Assembly: GCF_034009455.1 (NCBI RefSeq)
Contig: NZ_CP125380.1
Coordinates: forward strand, 6,044,501-6,108,500
Source of the DNA: Pseudomonas sp. P5_109
GTDB lineage: Bacteria > Pseudomonadota > Gammaproteobacteria > Pseudomonadales > Pseudomonadaceae
DNA: 64,000 bases
Reading direction: 5' to 3'
Shown here: in pieces, positions 39,808 through 48,273 of the stretch
How positions within the stretch are numbered: position 1 is the first letter of the stretch
Layout of the letters: every line of letters begins with the position of its first letter
Translations under genes and position numbers: made by a program
The notes under the pieces: generated by a model
What the model was told of the DNA's origin: nothing
What the model saw: only the letters and a program-made list of their open reading frames with translations
Database searches by the model: none

Positions 39808-40779
39808 TTAATCCGCCGCCACCCGCGCAAAACCCTCGCGAATCTTTTCTTCCGGCAAGTCATCGGCAATGAACACGATCACGCTCTCGCGCGCTTCGCC
39901 TTCCGCCCACTCGGTATCCCAGTCGAAACCATAAAGCTTCAGCACCCCCTGGAAGACCATGCGACGCGATTCGCCGAGGATATTCAACACGCCTTTGTAG
40001 CGCAGCAACTGCTTGCCGTGCTCCTCCAGCAGCTCGTTCATGAACTCGCTGAGCTTGTCGATATCCAGCGGTTTATCAGTGCGCAACACCAGGCTGGAAA
40101 TGCGGTCGATAGACGGCGCTTTGCTCACCGGACGCAAACTTACCCCGCCACCCAGATCGGCATTGAGGTTGAAACCACGCACGTCGAGCAATTCGGCCAG
40201 GTCAATCCTGCCGTGGTCGACCACGCGAATCGGCGCGCGACGGTTGATGCGGGTCAGGCGCTCGCTCAACGCGGTGAAGGTCGGCTCGTCCACCAGATCG
40301 CGCTTGCTCACCAGCAGGCGGTCGGCAAAACCGATCTGTGCCTGGGCGATGGTCTGGGTCAGGTGCAGATCAGCATGAGCGGCATCGACCAGGGTGATGA
40401 TGCCGTCGAGGATATAGCGTTCACGCAGTTCTTCGTCGATGAAGAAGGTTTGCGCCACCGGTGCCGGGTCGGCCAGGCCGGTGCATTCGATCACCAGCCG
40501 GTCGAACGCTATGTCGCCCTGGTCCAGGCGCTCCAGCAACAAGTAAAGCGCCTTGGTCAGGTCCGTATGAATGGTGCAGCAAACGCAGCCGTTTGACAGC
40601 GTCATCACTTGCACTGGCTCGTCGCCCAACAACTGGGTATCGATGCCGGCATCACTGAATTCGTTCTCGATCACGGCGATTTTCAGGCCGTGTTCGGCCT
40701 TGAGCAGGTGACGCAACAGCGTGGTTTTACCAGCGCCGAGGAAGCCGCTGAGGATCGTGACAGGTATAGGGACTGACAA
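39808..40779 (-). CDS. yjiA: CobW/YjiA-family GTP-binding protein
   Basis: This 323-residue G3E GTPase shows Walker A GFLGAGKTT, the metal-binding GCVCC motif (NGCVCCTIHTDL), ECTGLADP and a C-terminal CobW domain. Family members act as metallochaperones, often for zinc. The start is TTG at 40779, eight bases after AGGAG, giving MSVPIPVTILSGFLGAGKTT as in YjiA (318 residues in E. coli); a longer upstream frame crosses a REPIN. It lies behind cstA and ybdD, as in E. coli yjiY-yjiX-yjiA. Confidence 0.9.
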   Translation of the reverse strand: MSVPIPVTILSGFLGAGKTTLLRHLLKAEHGLKIAVIENEFSDAGIDTQLLGDEPVQVMTLSNGCVCCTIHTDLTKALYLLLERLDQGDIAFDRLVIECTGLADPAPVAQTFFIDEELRERYILDGIITLVDAAHADLHLTQTIAQAQIGFADRLLVSKRDLVDEPTFTALSERLTRINRRAPIRVVDHGRIDLAELLDVRGFNLNADLGGGVSLRPVSKAPSIDRISSLVLRTDKPLDIDKLSEFMNELLEEHGKQLLRYKGVLNILGESRRMVFQGVLKLYGFDWDTEWAEGEARESVIVFIADDLPEEKIREGFARVAAD

Positions 40780-40807
40780 AATAAGGTCTCCTGGGCGCAG
40801 AAAAGAC

Positions 40808-40873
40808 TGTAGGAGCCGGCTTGCTGGCGATGGCGTCCCGAAGATCGCTATCGCCAGCAAGCCGACTCCTACA
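40808..40873. repeat. REPIN, short type
   Basis: A 66-bp inverted pair of TGTAGGAGCCGGCTTGCTGG lies between ybdD and the CobW-family gene. Confidence 0.9.
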
Positions 40874-40897
40874 GAGGTGATGCCTAAGCGGTTTGTT

Positions 40898-41095
40898 TCA
40901 ACAGCACTTCGGCCCACCCTTGCCACCGTAACGGGCTTCCTGACGTTCGCGGAAGAACATCTCGTAGCTCATCACCGGTTTGTCCGGGTGTTTAGTCTGC
41001 ATATGCTCGACGTAGTTGTCGTAGTCGGGCATGCCGACCATCAGGCGCGCGGCCTGACCGAGGTATTTACCGAGACGACTCAGGTCATTGAACAT
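40898..41095 (-). CDS. ybdD: YbdD/YjiX-family small protein
   Basis: This 65-residue protein begins [21 protein letters not shown] and ends in GGKGGPKCC. It contains the family pattern [19 protein letters not shown] and [12 protein letters not shown]. It is nearly always encoded directly after CstA/BtsT-type transporters and is required for their activity in some enterobacteria (established for the family in E. coli). Here it is 15 bases downstream of cstA. Confidence 0.93.
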   Translation of the reverse strand: MFNDLSRLGKYLGQAARLMVGMPDYDNYVEHMQTKHPDKPVMSYEMFFRERQEARYGGKGGPKCC

Positions 41096-41110
41096 GGTGC
41101 AAATCCTCGA

Positions 41111-43177
41111 TCACGCTTCCGGTAGCGCCTGGAATGGCGCTTCTTTATCCGTACGTTCTTTGCTGCCCCAGGCGGAAATACCGACCTTGAGCGCATAGAA
41201 CAGGATACTGAACACCACGAACAGGAACAGCGCAGTCAGCGTTGCGTTGGTGTAGGCGTTGAAGATCACGTGCTGCATCTGGGTAATGTCCTTCGCCGGG
41301 GCGAGGATCTGACCATTGGCCAGCGCATCGCTGTATTTCTTGGCCAGCGACAGGAAACCGATCGCCGGGTTGGCATCGAACAGCTTGATGAAGCCCGCCG
41401 TAGTGGTGCAGATCAACAGCCATACGGCCGGCACCAGGGTTACCCAGATGTAGCGTTGGCGCTTCATCTTGATCAGCACGACGGTGCCGAGCATCAGCGC
41501 GATGCCGGCCAGCATCTGGTTGGAGATACCGAACAGCGGCCACAAGGTGTTGATGCCGCCCAGTGGATCGATCACGCCCTGGTACAGCAGATAACCCCAC
41601 ATCGCCACACAACCGGCGGTGGCGATCAGGTTGGCGGTCCAGGATTCCGTGCGACGCAGGGCCGGCACGAACGAGCCGAGCAGGTCCTGGAGCATGAAAC
41701 GACCGGCACGGGTACCGGCGTCGACTGCGGTCAGGATGAACAGTGCTTCGAACAGGATCGCGAAGTGGTACCAGAACGCCATGGTGTTTTCACCCGGCAG
41801 AACACTGTGCAGGATCTGCGCGATCCCCACCGCCAGGGTCGGCGCACCGCCGGCACGGGCCAGGATGGTGGTTTCACCGATGTCGTGGGCCACTGCTTGC
41901 AACGCTTCCGGCGTGATGGCAAAGCCCCAGTTGCTGACCGCCGTCGCTACCGCCACCACATCCCCGCCGACCACGGCGGCCGGGCTGTTCATGGCGAAGT
42001 ACACGCCCGGTTCGATCACCGATGCGGCGACTATGGCCATGATGGCCACGAACGACTCCATCAGCATGCCGCCGTAACCGATGTAGCGGGCGTTGGTTTC
42101 GTTATCCAGCAGTTTCGGCGTGGTCCCGGAAGAGATCAGCGCGTGGAAACCCGAGACCGCGCCACAGGCGATGGTGATGAACAGGAACGGGAACAGCCCG
42201 CCCTTCCATACTGGGCCGGTGCCATCGATGAACTGGGTCAGGGCCGGCATTTTCAGCTCGGGCATGGTAATCAGAATGCCGATGGCCAACGCGATGATGG
42301 TGCCGATTTTCAGGAAGGTCGACAGGTAGTCACGGGGTGCCAGGATCAGCCACACCGGCAACACTGCCGCGACAAAACCGTAGCCGATCAGCATCCAGGT
42401 GATTTGTACGCCGGTGAAGCTGAACGCCTTGGCCCACACCGGATCCGCGGCAATCTGCCCGCCGAGCCAGATCGAGCCCAGCAGCAACAACACGCCAATG
42501 ACGGAGATTTCACCGATACGACCCGGGCGGATGTAACGCATGTACACGCCCATGAACATCGCGATCGGGATGGTCGCCATCACCGTGAAAATGCCCCAGG
42601 GGCTTTCGGCCAGGGCCTTGACCACGATCAGGGCCAGCACCGCGAGGATGATGATCATGATCAGGAAGCAACCGAACAGCGCGATGGTGCCGGGGATGCG
42701 GCCCATTTCCTCGCGAACCATGTCGCCCAGGGACCGACCGTTGCGGCGGGTGGACATGAACAGGACCATGAAGTCCTGCACCGAACCGGCCAGCACCACG
42801 CCGGCGATTATCCATAGCGTGCCGGGCAGGTAGCCCATCTGCGCCGCCAGGACCGGACCGACCAACGGCCCCGCGCCAGCGATGGCCGCGAAGTGGTGAC
42901 CGAAAAGAATGTGTTTGTTGGTCGGCACGTAGTCCAGACCGTCATTGTTGAGCACAGCGGGGGTGGCCCGTCGCGCGTCGAGTTGCATGACATTGTTAGC
43001 GATGAACAGACTGTAATAGCGGTAGGCAACCAGATAGATGGCCACGGCAGCGACCACAATCCACAAGGCGTTGATTGCCTCGCCCCGGCGCAATGCCACG
43101 ACACCCAGGGCGCACGCACCTATGATTGCCAACAGCAGCCAAGGCAAATGGCGTAGCGGGCTATTATTATTTTTCAT
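41111..43177 (-). CDS. cstA: CstA/BtsT-family carbon-starvation transporter
   Basis: This 688-residue inner-membrane protein has about 16-18 helices. It contains TNKHILFGHHFAAIAGAGPLVGP (start and end of one region), QDFMVLFMSTRRNGRSLG and a C-terminal DUF4161 part. E. coli BtsT and CstA take up pyruvate, and CstA is also linked to peptide use; either substrate is possible. The start at 43177 gives MKNNNSPLRHLPWLLLAIIG; a longer upstream frame has no support. The order cstA-ybdD-yjiA matches the E. coli btsT operon. In P. aeruginosa the same order is PA4606-PA4604. Confidence 0.93.
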   Translation of the reverse strand: MKNNNSPLRHLPWLLLAIIGACALGVVALRRGEAINALWIVVAAVAIYLVAYRYYSLFIANNVMQLDARRATPAVLNNDGLDYVPTNKHILFGHHFAAIAGAGPLVGPVLAAQMGYLPGTLWIIAGVVLAGSVQDFMVLFMSTRRNGRSLGDMVREEMGRIPGTIALFGCFLIMIIILAVLALIVVKALAESPWGIFTVMATIPIAMFMGVYMRYIRPGRIGEISVIGVLLLLGSIWLGGQIAADPVWAKAFSFTGVQITWMLIGYGFVAAVLPVWLILAPRDYLSTFLKIGTIIALAIGILITMPELKMPALTQFIDGTGPVWKGGLFPFLFITIACGAVSGFHALISSGTTPKLLDNETNARYIGYGGMLMESFVAIMAIVAASVIEPGVYFAMNSPAAVVGGDVVAVATAVSNWGFAITPEALQAVAHDIGETTILARAGGAPTLAVGIAQILHSVLPGENTMAFWYHFAILFEALFILTAVDAGTRAGRFMLQDLLGSFVPALRRTESWTANLIATAGCVAMWGYLLYQGVIDPLGGINTLWPLFGISNQMLAGIALMLGTVVLIKMKRQRYIWVTLVPAVWLLICTTTAGFIKLFDANPAIGFLSLAKKYSDALANGQILAPAKDITQMQHVIFNAYTNATLTALFLFVVFSILFYALKVGISAWGSKERTDKEAPFQALPEA

Positions 43178-43337
43178 TTTATTATTCCAGCCAGAGTGGA
43201 CAAGAAAGACAGCCACCCCGAGTTTAGCGCTCCTGACGGCAAAGGCCATAGCCCGACATTGGTCTAGCCACCTGCCCCCGCTGGCAGCCTTGAAGAATGC
43301 GGGTCTATAGTCAGCGTACATCTACGAGGATCGCGCC

Positions 43338-43706
43338 ATGAGCGAGCACCCAGCCGAACGTCGCCGCTTCAAACGTATTGCGTTCGATGCCCGAACCGAG
43401 CTGAGTCAGGGTGAGTCCACCTGGCCGGTGACGTTGATTGATCTGTCGCTCAAGGGGTTACTGATCGAGCGACCCGATCCGTGGTTGGGCAATGCGCAGC
43501 AGGATTTTCTGGTCGACATTCATCTGAGCGAAGACGTCGACATCATCATGGATGTGCAACTGGCCCACGATGACCACGGCCAACTCGGTTTTGTCTGCCT
43601 GCACATCAGCCTGGAATCCATCGAACGCCTGCGGCGATTGATCGAGCTCAACCTGGCTGATAAGGCCGAGCTCGAGCGAGAGCTGGGCGCCCTGATCGAG
43701 ATCTAG
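43338..43706 (+). CDS. mapZ: PilZ-domain c-di-GMP receptor MapZ
   Basis: The 122-residue protein is a single PilZ domain. The c-di-GMP-binding residues are visible as RRRFKR (RxxxR) near residue 8 and DLSLKG (DxSxxG) near residue 35. Similarity to PA4608 (MapZ) is clear along its length, and the adjacent radA gene is also conserved (PA4609). MapZ in P. aeruginosa binds the chemotaxis methyltransferase CheR1 and reduces flagellar switching when c-di-GMP is high. The MorA protein encoded 10 kb away could feed it, which is inference. Confidence 0.92.
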   Translation: MSEHPAERRRFKRIAFDARTELSQGESTWPVTLIDLSLKGLLIERPDPWLGNAQQDFLVDIHLSEDVDIIMDVQLAHDDHGQLGFVCLHISLESIERLRRLIELNLADKAELERELGALIEI

Positions 43707-43724
43707 CCATCCCCGAATCCCCCC

Positions 43725-43814
43725 TGTGGGAGCGGGCTTGCTCGCGAAGGCATCGTGTCAGTCGACATCAATGTTGAATAAAAGACCGCTTTCGCGAGCA
43801 AGCCCGCTCCCACA
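43725..43814. repeat. REPIN
   Basis: A 90-bp inverted pair of the TGTGGGAGCGGGCTTGCTCG type lies between convergent mapZ and radA. Confidence 0.93.
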
Positions 43815-43835
43815 GGGTTGTGTATTTACCTGAAG

Positions 43836-45203
43836 CTATTCGAACAACGCATCCAAGGCCTGCTCCAGTCGAGTCACGGCAATGATCTGCAATCCTGCCG
43901 GCGCCTCCTTCGGCGCATTGCCCTTGGGCACGATGGCCCGCTTGAAGCCGTGCTTGGCAGCCTCTTTCAAACGCTCCTGACCGCTCGGCACCGGACGCAC
44001 CTCGCCGGAAAGCCCGACTTCACCGAACACCAGCAGATCGTGGGGTAACGGCCGGTTGCGCAAGCTGGACATCACCGCCGCCATCAACGCCAGATCGGAC
44101 GCCGTTTCCAGTACCTTGACCCCGCCGACCACGTTGAGAAATACGTCCTGATCGTGGGTCGGAATGCCACCGTGACGGTGTAGCACCGCCAGCAGCATCG
44201 CCAACCGGTTTTGATCCAGGCCCAGTGTGACCCGGCGCGGGTTGGCCAGATGACTGTCGTCCACCAATGCCTGAACCTCCACCAGCATCGGCCGCGTACC
44301 TTCCCATGTGGCCATTACCACACTGCCCGGGACTTCTTCTTGAGCGCGAGTCAGAAAAATCGCCGATGGATTGGAGACTTCTTTCAGGCCCTTGTCGGTC
44401 ATGCCGAACACGCCCAGTTCATTGACGGCACCGAAGCGGTTCTTCACCGCCCTTAGCAGACGCAGGCGCCCGTCGGACTCACCTTCGAAATACAGCACGG
44501 TGTCGACCATGTGCTCCAGCACGCGAGGGCCGGCCAGCGCGCCTTCCTTGGTGACGTGGCCGACCAGGAAAATCGCCGTACCGCTCTGTTTGGCATAACG
44601 CACCAGCAACGCAGCGCTTTCACGCACCTGGGATACGCCGCCCGGTGCCGATTGCAGTTGCTCGGTAAAAATCGTCTGGATCGAGTCGATCACCATCACC
44701 CTGGGCTTTTCCTGGCGGGCGGTGGCAATGATGGTTTCGATGCAGGTTTCGGTCATGACCCGCAGTTGATCCTGGGGCAACCCCAGGCGCCGCGCACGCA
44801 TGGCCACTTGCTGCTGGGACTCCTCGCCGGTGACATAGAGCGCCGGCATGCTCTTGGCGAGGTTGCACAAGGTTTGCAGCAGTATGGTCGACTTGCCGAT
44901 GCCCGGGTCGCCACCGATCAGCACCACCGAACCATCCACCAGACCACCACCCAGAACCCGGTCGAGCTCGCTGGAAGCGGTGGAGAAGCGTGGAACTTCT
45001 TCGACACTGACTTCGGCCAGAGTCTTGATCTGCGCCTGCTGGCCGGTCCAGCCGGTACGACCACTGGGGGCTGCAGCCCCGCCGCTTTCCACCATGGTTT
45101 CGGTGAGGGTGTTCCAGGCCCCGCACTCACCGCATTGGCCGGCCCATTTGGGGAAGGTTGAGCCGCACTCGGTGCAGCCGTACATGCGCTTGGCCTTGGC
45201 CAT
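43836..45203 (-). CDS. radA: DNA repair protein RadA
   Basis: This 455-residue RecA-like ATPase processes branched recombination intermediates. It has a C4 zinc finger (CTECGSTFPKWAGQCGEC), Walker A GGDPGIGKST, the RadA-specific KNRFGAVNELGVF motif and a C-terminal Lon-like domain without protease residues. The start at 45203 gives MAKAKRMYGCTECG; an upstream extension is not supported. It is transcribed toward mapZ. Confidence 0.97.
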   Translation of the reverse strand: MAKAKRMYGCTECGSTFPKWAGQCGECGAWNTLTETMVESGGAAAPSGRTGWTGQQAQIKTLAEVSVEEVPRFSTASSELDRVLGGGLVDGSVVLIGGDPGIGKSTILLQTLCNLAKSMPALYVTGEESQQQVAMRARRLGLPQDQLRVMTETCIETIIATARQEKPRVMVIDSIQTIFTEQLQSAPGGVSQVRESAALLVRYAKQSGTAIFLVGHVTKEGALAGPRVLEHMVDTVLYFEGESDGRLRLLRAVKNRFGAVNELGVFGMTDKGLKEVSNPSAIFLTRAQEEVPGSVVMATWEGTRPMLVEVQALVDDSHLANPRRVTLGLDQNRLAMLLAVLHRHGGIPTHDQDVFLNVVGGVKVLETASDLALMAAVMSSLRNRPLPHDLLVFGEVGLSGEVRPVPSGQERLKEAAKHGFKRAIVPKGNAPKEAPAGLQIIAVTRLEQALDALFE

Positions 45204-45844
45204 CGGAACTCCCGGAAAAAAATGCGATGATAGCTCAGCTGAGGGACACGAGTGCGGCCAGATATTTTGAAACCCCTTGGGTGATTTCAAATAGCCTTCA
45301 TCTAGTTCAGGTATATTCAAATACATTCACCTTACAAAAAACCTGTATAAGTTTTTTACTCAACATACCCAACAAATTATGGCGCTACGCCTCATCGCCC
45401 GACTTGAAAAGTTGTACAACCGTTACTCACATACGTACTTATTGCACAACTCCGACAATACCCAAACAAAATTCAATTATTAACCCTGAGTAGCACGAAA
45501 CTGAATTAGCCAACTTCCAGATTAACCGAACAGTTAACCGCCACTCTAACTGCAATTAATTTTCAAAACAGTTTCCGGCTACCACTTACCCGATTAACTT
45601 CAACCCTCCCGATTCAAGAATGGACTTTCGACTCACACAAACGAAGCCATTGCGCTGAAGAAAACACCGTACGCGAACCACTCTGGAAGACCTGGTCACC
45701 CCCACGGATGAGATCAATCGGTGAATTTTTCAACACCACCCGGGTCGATTGCAGGCAAGCACAGCAGGCAGTTGTTTCATGCAGGATGCGATTTGCTGAT
45801 TTACACTGCGTTCATCAACCTCATCTGTAACAAGGAAATAACCT
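45204..45844. other. Long AT-rich gene-free region between radA and mscL
   Basis: About 640 bases hold no convincing gene. From 45280 to 45720 the DNA is clearly more AT-rich than the surroundings. A 34-codon frame at 45379-45483 has no ribosome-binding site. TTAACCG recurs at 45522 and 45534. AAGGAAATAACCT just before 45845 is the mscL ribosome-binding site. A non-coding RNA cannot be excluded. Confidence 0.6.
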
Positions 45845-46258
45845 ATGGGCGTGTTAAACGAGTTCAAGGCCTTCGCGGTCAAAGGCAACGTGGTCGACAT
45901 GGCCGTCGGCATCATCATCGGTGCGGCCTTCGGCAAGATCGTGACGTCGTTTGTCGGTGACCTGATCATGCCGCCAATCGGCATGCTGATCGGTGGCGTG
46001 GACTTCAGTGATCTGGTCATAACGCTCAAGGCAGCGGAGGGCGCCACTCCGGCGGTGGTGCTGGCCTACGGCAAATTCATCCAGACCATCCTCGACTTCG
46101 TCATCGTTGCCTTCGCGATCTTCATGGGCGTCAAGGCCATCAACCGCCTGAAGCGCGAAGAGGCCGTGGCCCCTAGCCTGCCGCCGGTTCCAACCAAGGA
46201 AGAAGAGTTGCTGGGCGAGATCCGCGATCTGCTCAAGGCCCAAAACAACCGGCCCTGA
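45845..46258 (+). CDS. mscL: Large-conductance mechanosensitive channel
   Basis: This 137-residue MscL opens under membrane tension and releases solutes on osmotic downshift. The N-terminal [33 protein letters not shown] (shown here by its start and the [15 protein letters not shown] helix) is TM1, a periplasmic loop follows, TM2 is about residues 75-100, and a cytoplasmic helix ends the protein. It appears monocistronic. Confidence 0.97.
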   Translation: MGVLNEFKAFAVKGNVVDMAVGIIIGAAFGKIVTSFVGDLIMPPIGMLIGGVDFSDLVITLKAAEGATPAVVLAYGKFIQTILDFVIVAFAIFMGVKAINRLKREEAVAPSLPPVPTKEEELLGEIRDLLKAQNNRP

Positions 46259-46270
46259 CTGCATCAGCAT

Positions 46271-46301
46271 AAAAAAACGGCGCCTTTGAGGCGCCGTTTT
46301 T
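46271..46301. terminator. Bidirectional terminator between mscL and fpr
   Basis: AAAAAAACGGCGCC-TTTGA-GGCGCCGTTTTT can end transcription from both sides. Confidence 0.93.
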
Positions 46302-46302
46302 C

Positions 46303-47079
46303 TTACCAGAAGTTTTCCACCGCCACCTGGCCGGGTCGCCGACTGAGGCTCAGGTGCATGTCCCGCTGTTTAAGCAGCTTGCGCGTGTCATCGATCATCT
46401 GCGGATTGCCGCACAGCATGACCCGTGAGTGCTCAGGCGTCAGCGCAACACCGGCGGCGCGCTCCAGTTCGCCGCTTTCAATCAGCGTGGTGATCCGCCC
46501 GTTCAATGCGCCAGGATGCTGTTCACGAGTGACCGTGGCGATGAATTGCAGCTTGTCTGCGTATTGCGCCAGATACTCACGTTGCGTCAGCCCCGCGATC
46601 AGCTCCTGGTAAGCCAGTTCCCGTGATTCGCGAACGCTGTAGACCAGGATGATCCGCTCGAATCTCTCCCAGACTTCGAAGTCCTGGAGTATCGACAGGA
46701 ACGGCGCCACGCCGGTCCCGGTCGATAGCAGCCACAGGTCGCGCCCATCGACGAAACGGTCCGGTGTCAGGTAGCCGAAGGCCTGGCGGTCGACGAGCAA
46801 TGTATCGCCGACGCCCAAGCGGCTGAGTTCACTGGTGAACTCACCACCCGGTACGACAATGGAAAAGAACTCCAGGAACTCGTCATAGGGCGAGGACACC
46901 ATGGAATAGGCGCGCCATACCGTGCTGCCGTCAGCCTTGGTCACGCCCAACCGGGCAAACTGCCCCGCCCGAAAACGAAACCCGGCATCCCGCGTGGCGC
47001 GCAGGGTAAACAGGTTCGGGGTCAACGGATGAACCTCGAGCAAGGTCTGGCGCGTAAATTTTTCTTCACTGACGGACAT
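46303..47079 (-). CDS. fpr: Ferredoxin/flavodoxin-NADP+ reductase
   Basis: This 258-residue FAD enzyme moves electrons between NADPH and ferredoxin or flavodoxin. The FAD-binding region shows WRAYSMVSSPYDEFLEFFS, the NADP site shows STGTGVAPFLS, and the chain ends VENFW as in bacterial subclass II enzymes. The start at 47079 (MSVSEEKFTRQTLLEV) is chosen over a methionine four codons upstream. In P. putida fprA pairs with finR; here the divergent neighbour is a LuxR-type gene instead. By position it corresponds to PA4615. Confidence 0.93.
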   Translation of the reverse strand: MSVSEEKFTRQTLLEVHPLTPNLFTLRATRDAGFRFRAGQFARLGVTKADGSTVWRAYSMVSSPYDEFLEFFSIVVPGGEFTSELSRLGVGDTLLVDRQAFGYLTPDRFVDGRDLWLLSTGTGVAPFLSILQDFEVWERFERIILVYSVRESRELAYQELIAGLTQREYLAQYADKLQFIATVTREQHPGALNGRITTLIESGELERAAGVALTPEHSRVMLCGNPQMIDDTRKLLKQRDMHLSLSRRPGQVAVENFW

Positions 47080-47384
47080 GGAAGGCTCCAATCAAAAGAT
47101 GCCCCAGTGTCCCGCAAAGACGGCAGCATAAACACAGACAAATTGTAGTGGCATTGATAGGCACAAGTGATCGCTCACTAAATTCCACACACAATCATCA
47201 TTGTTAAATGACATATGGCATTTTAAAACTCCTATATGCCTAAGAACCTTAAGCACACTTTTCCAATAGTCAAAAGAGCAAAATTGTTGCACCAACTCCG
47301 TAGGAACTGTCCTACACTTCCTGACGTGCCGGATCTCGGATCCAAAAAATGCACCAACAAGCTACGCTAATGGAGAATTCCCCC
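47080..47384. other. Divergent intergenic region fpr / luxR-type gene
   Basis: About 305 AT-rich bases hold the promoters of both genes. The clearest structure is the inverted repeat at 47300-47315. GGCAT and ATGCC half-sites at about 47217 and 47235 form a weaker dyad. Confidence 0.55.
47300..47315. promoter_or_regulatory. Inverted repeat upstream of the LuxR-type gene
   Basis: GTAGGA-ACTG-TCCTAC is a perfect 6-bp dyad, 70 bases before the luxR start. It could be a binding site, possibly for the LuxR protein itself; it does not closely match the classical lux box. Confidence 0.4.
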
Positions 47385-48098
47385 ATGGAGATCTGGAAGG
47401 AGTCACAGCTTAAGCAATTAGCCCATACACAAGAGATTGATACTGCCTATCGAATCGCGCTCAACTTTGCCAGAAACCTTGGATATAAATTCTGTGGGTT
47501 TTCAATTACTTCTAATTCAGTCGGGGTCGACGCGAACCCGGTGAGCCTGAACAATTTCCCCCCTGAGTGGAACATTCAATATGAAAAGAATAATGACACG
47601 CGAATAGACCCGATAATGGCGCAGTGCAATCACTCAATGTTTCCTGTTGTCTGGAGTGAAGAGCTTTTTTCCAGGACACCCTGGCTATGGCAGTTGTTGC
47701 AGCAACAAGGTTTGCAGCATGGCTGGTCCCAGGCGATCCACGATGAGGAAACCGGCCTGAACAGCATTCTCAGCCTGGCCAGAAGCCACTGCCCGATTTC
47801 AGCCTACGAGCTGTACGAAAACCTTGGATTCTCAGTGTTCATCAGTCGCCACTTGCACGCTCTGGCGCTTGGGATGCAACCGAAAAAAGCACTTCGCCCC
47901 CAGGTTCCCCCCTTGTCGCGGCGGGAACTCGAAGTCCTGAAACTCTCGGCCGATGGCAAGACAGCCTATGAAATTTCCAGGATCCTCAGTTTGAGTGAAC
48001 GCACGGTCAACTTTCATGTGCACAGGGCTATCGAGAAGCTCGGCGTAAACAACAAGATTGCGGCAGTCCTCGCCGCAGCCCGTTCCGGGGCCATCTGA
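47385..48098 (+). CDS. LuxR-family solo regulator with AHL-binding domain
   Basis: The 237-residue protein has an N-terminal autoinducer-binding domain (about 1-165) and a C-terminal LuxR helix-turn-helix (LSRRELEVLKLSADGKTAYEIS...ERTVNFHVHRAIEKLG). All six ligand-pocket residues of LuxR/TraR appear at the right spacing: Trp62, Tyr66, Asp75, Pro76, Trp90 and Gly113. So it probably binds an acyl-homoserine lactone. No luxI-type synthase is in the window, hence a solo. I choose ATG at 47385, nine bases after GGAG; ATGs at 47349 and 47370 are alternatives. Confidence 0.88.
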   Translation: MEIWKESQLKQLAHTQEIDTAYRIALNFARNLGYKFCGFSITSNSVGVDANPVSLNNFPPEWNIQYEKNNDTRIDPIMAQCNHSMFPVVWSEELFSRTPWLWQLLQQQGLQHGWSQAIHDEETGLNSILSLARSHCPISAYELYENLGFSVFISRHLHALALGMQPKKALRPQVPPLSRRELEVLKLSADGKTAYEISRILSLSERTVNFHVHRAIEKLGVNNKIAAVLAAARSGAI

Positions 48099-48273
48099 AA
48101 GCACCCCACCGAGGGAAAACCTGCGGGTAATCCAGGCAAAAAAAACGTACCATTTGCGGTCCCTCCTGAGTGTTGGCGTGCCGACCTTCACGGCGCAATA
48201 CACTCGGACGGTTCCGCCCGCACCAACGCCTACAGGCAGCGGGACATCCGTTGATTACCCAGAGCCCCGCCCA

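Noticed and set aside
41270..42817. A 515-codon frame opposite cstA.
   Set aside because: Antisense shadow; His, Gln and Asp-rich product without any domain.
45379..45483. A 34-codon frame in the AT-rich interval before mscL.
   Set aside because: No ribosome-binding site, no hydrophobic or family pattern; length is expected by chance.
48058..48273. N-terminal extension of RlmG.
   Set aside because: It overlaps the end of the LuxR-type gene and has no similarity to the family; the family length fits the start at 48274.
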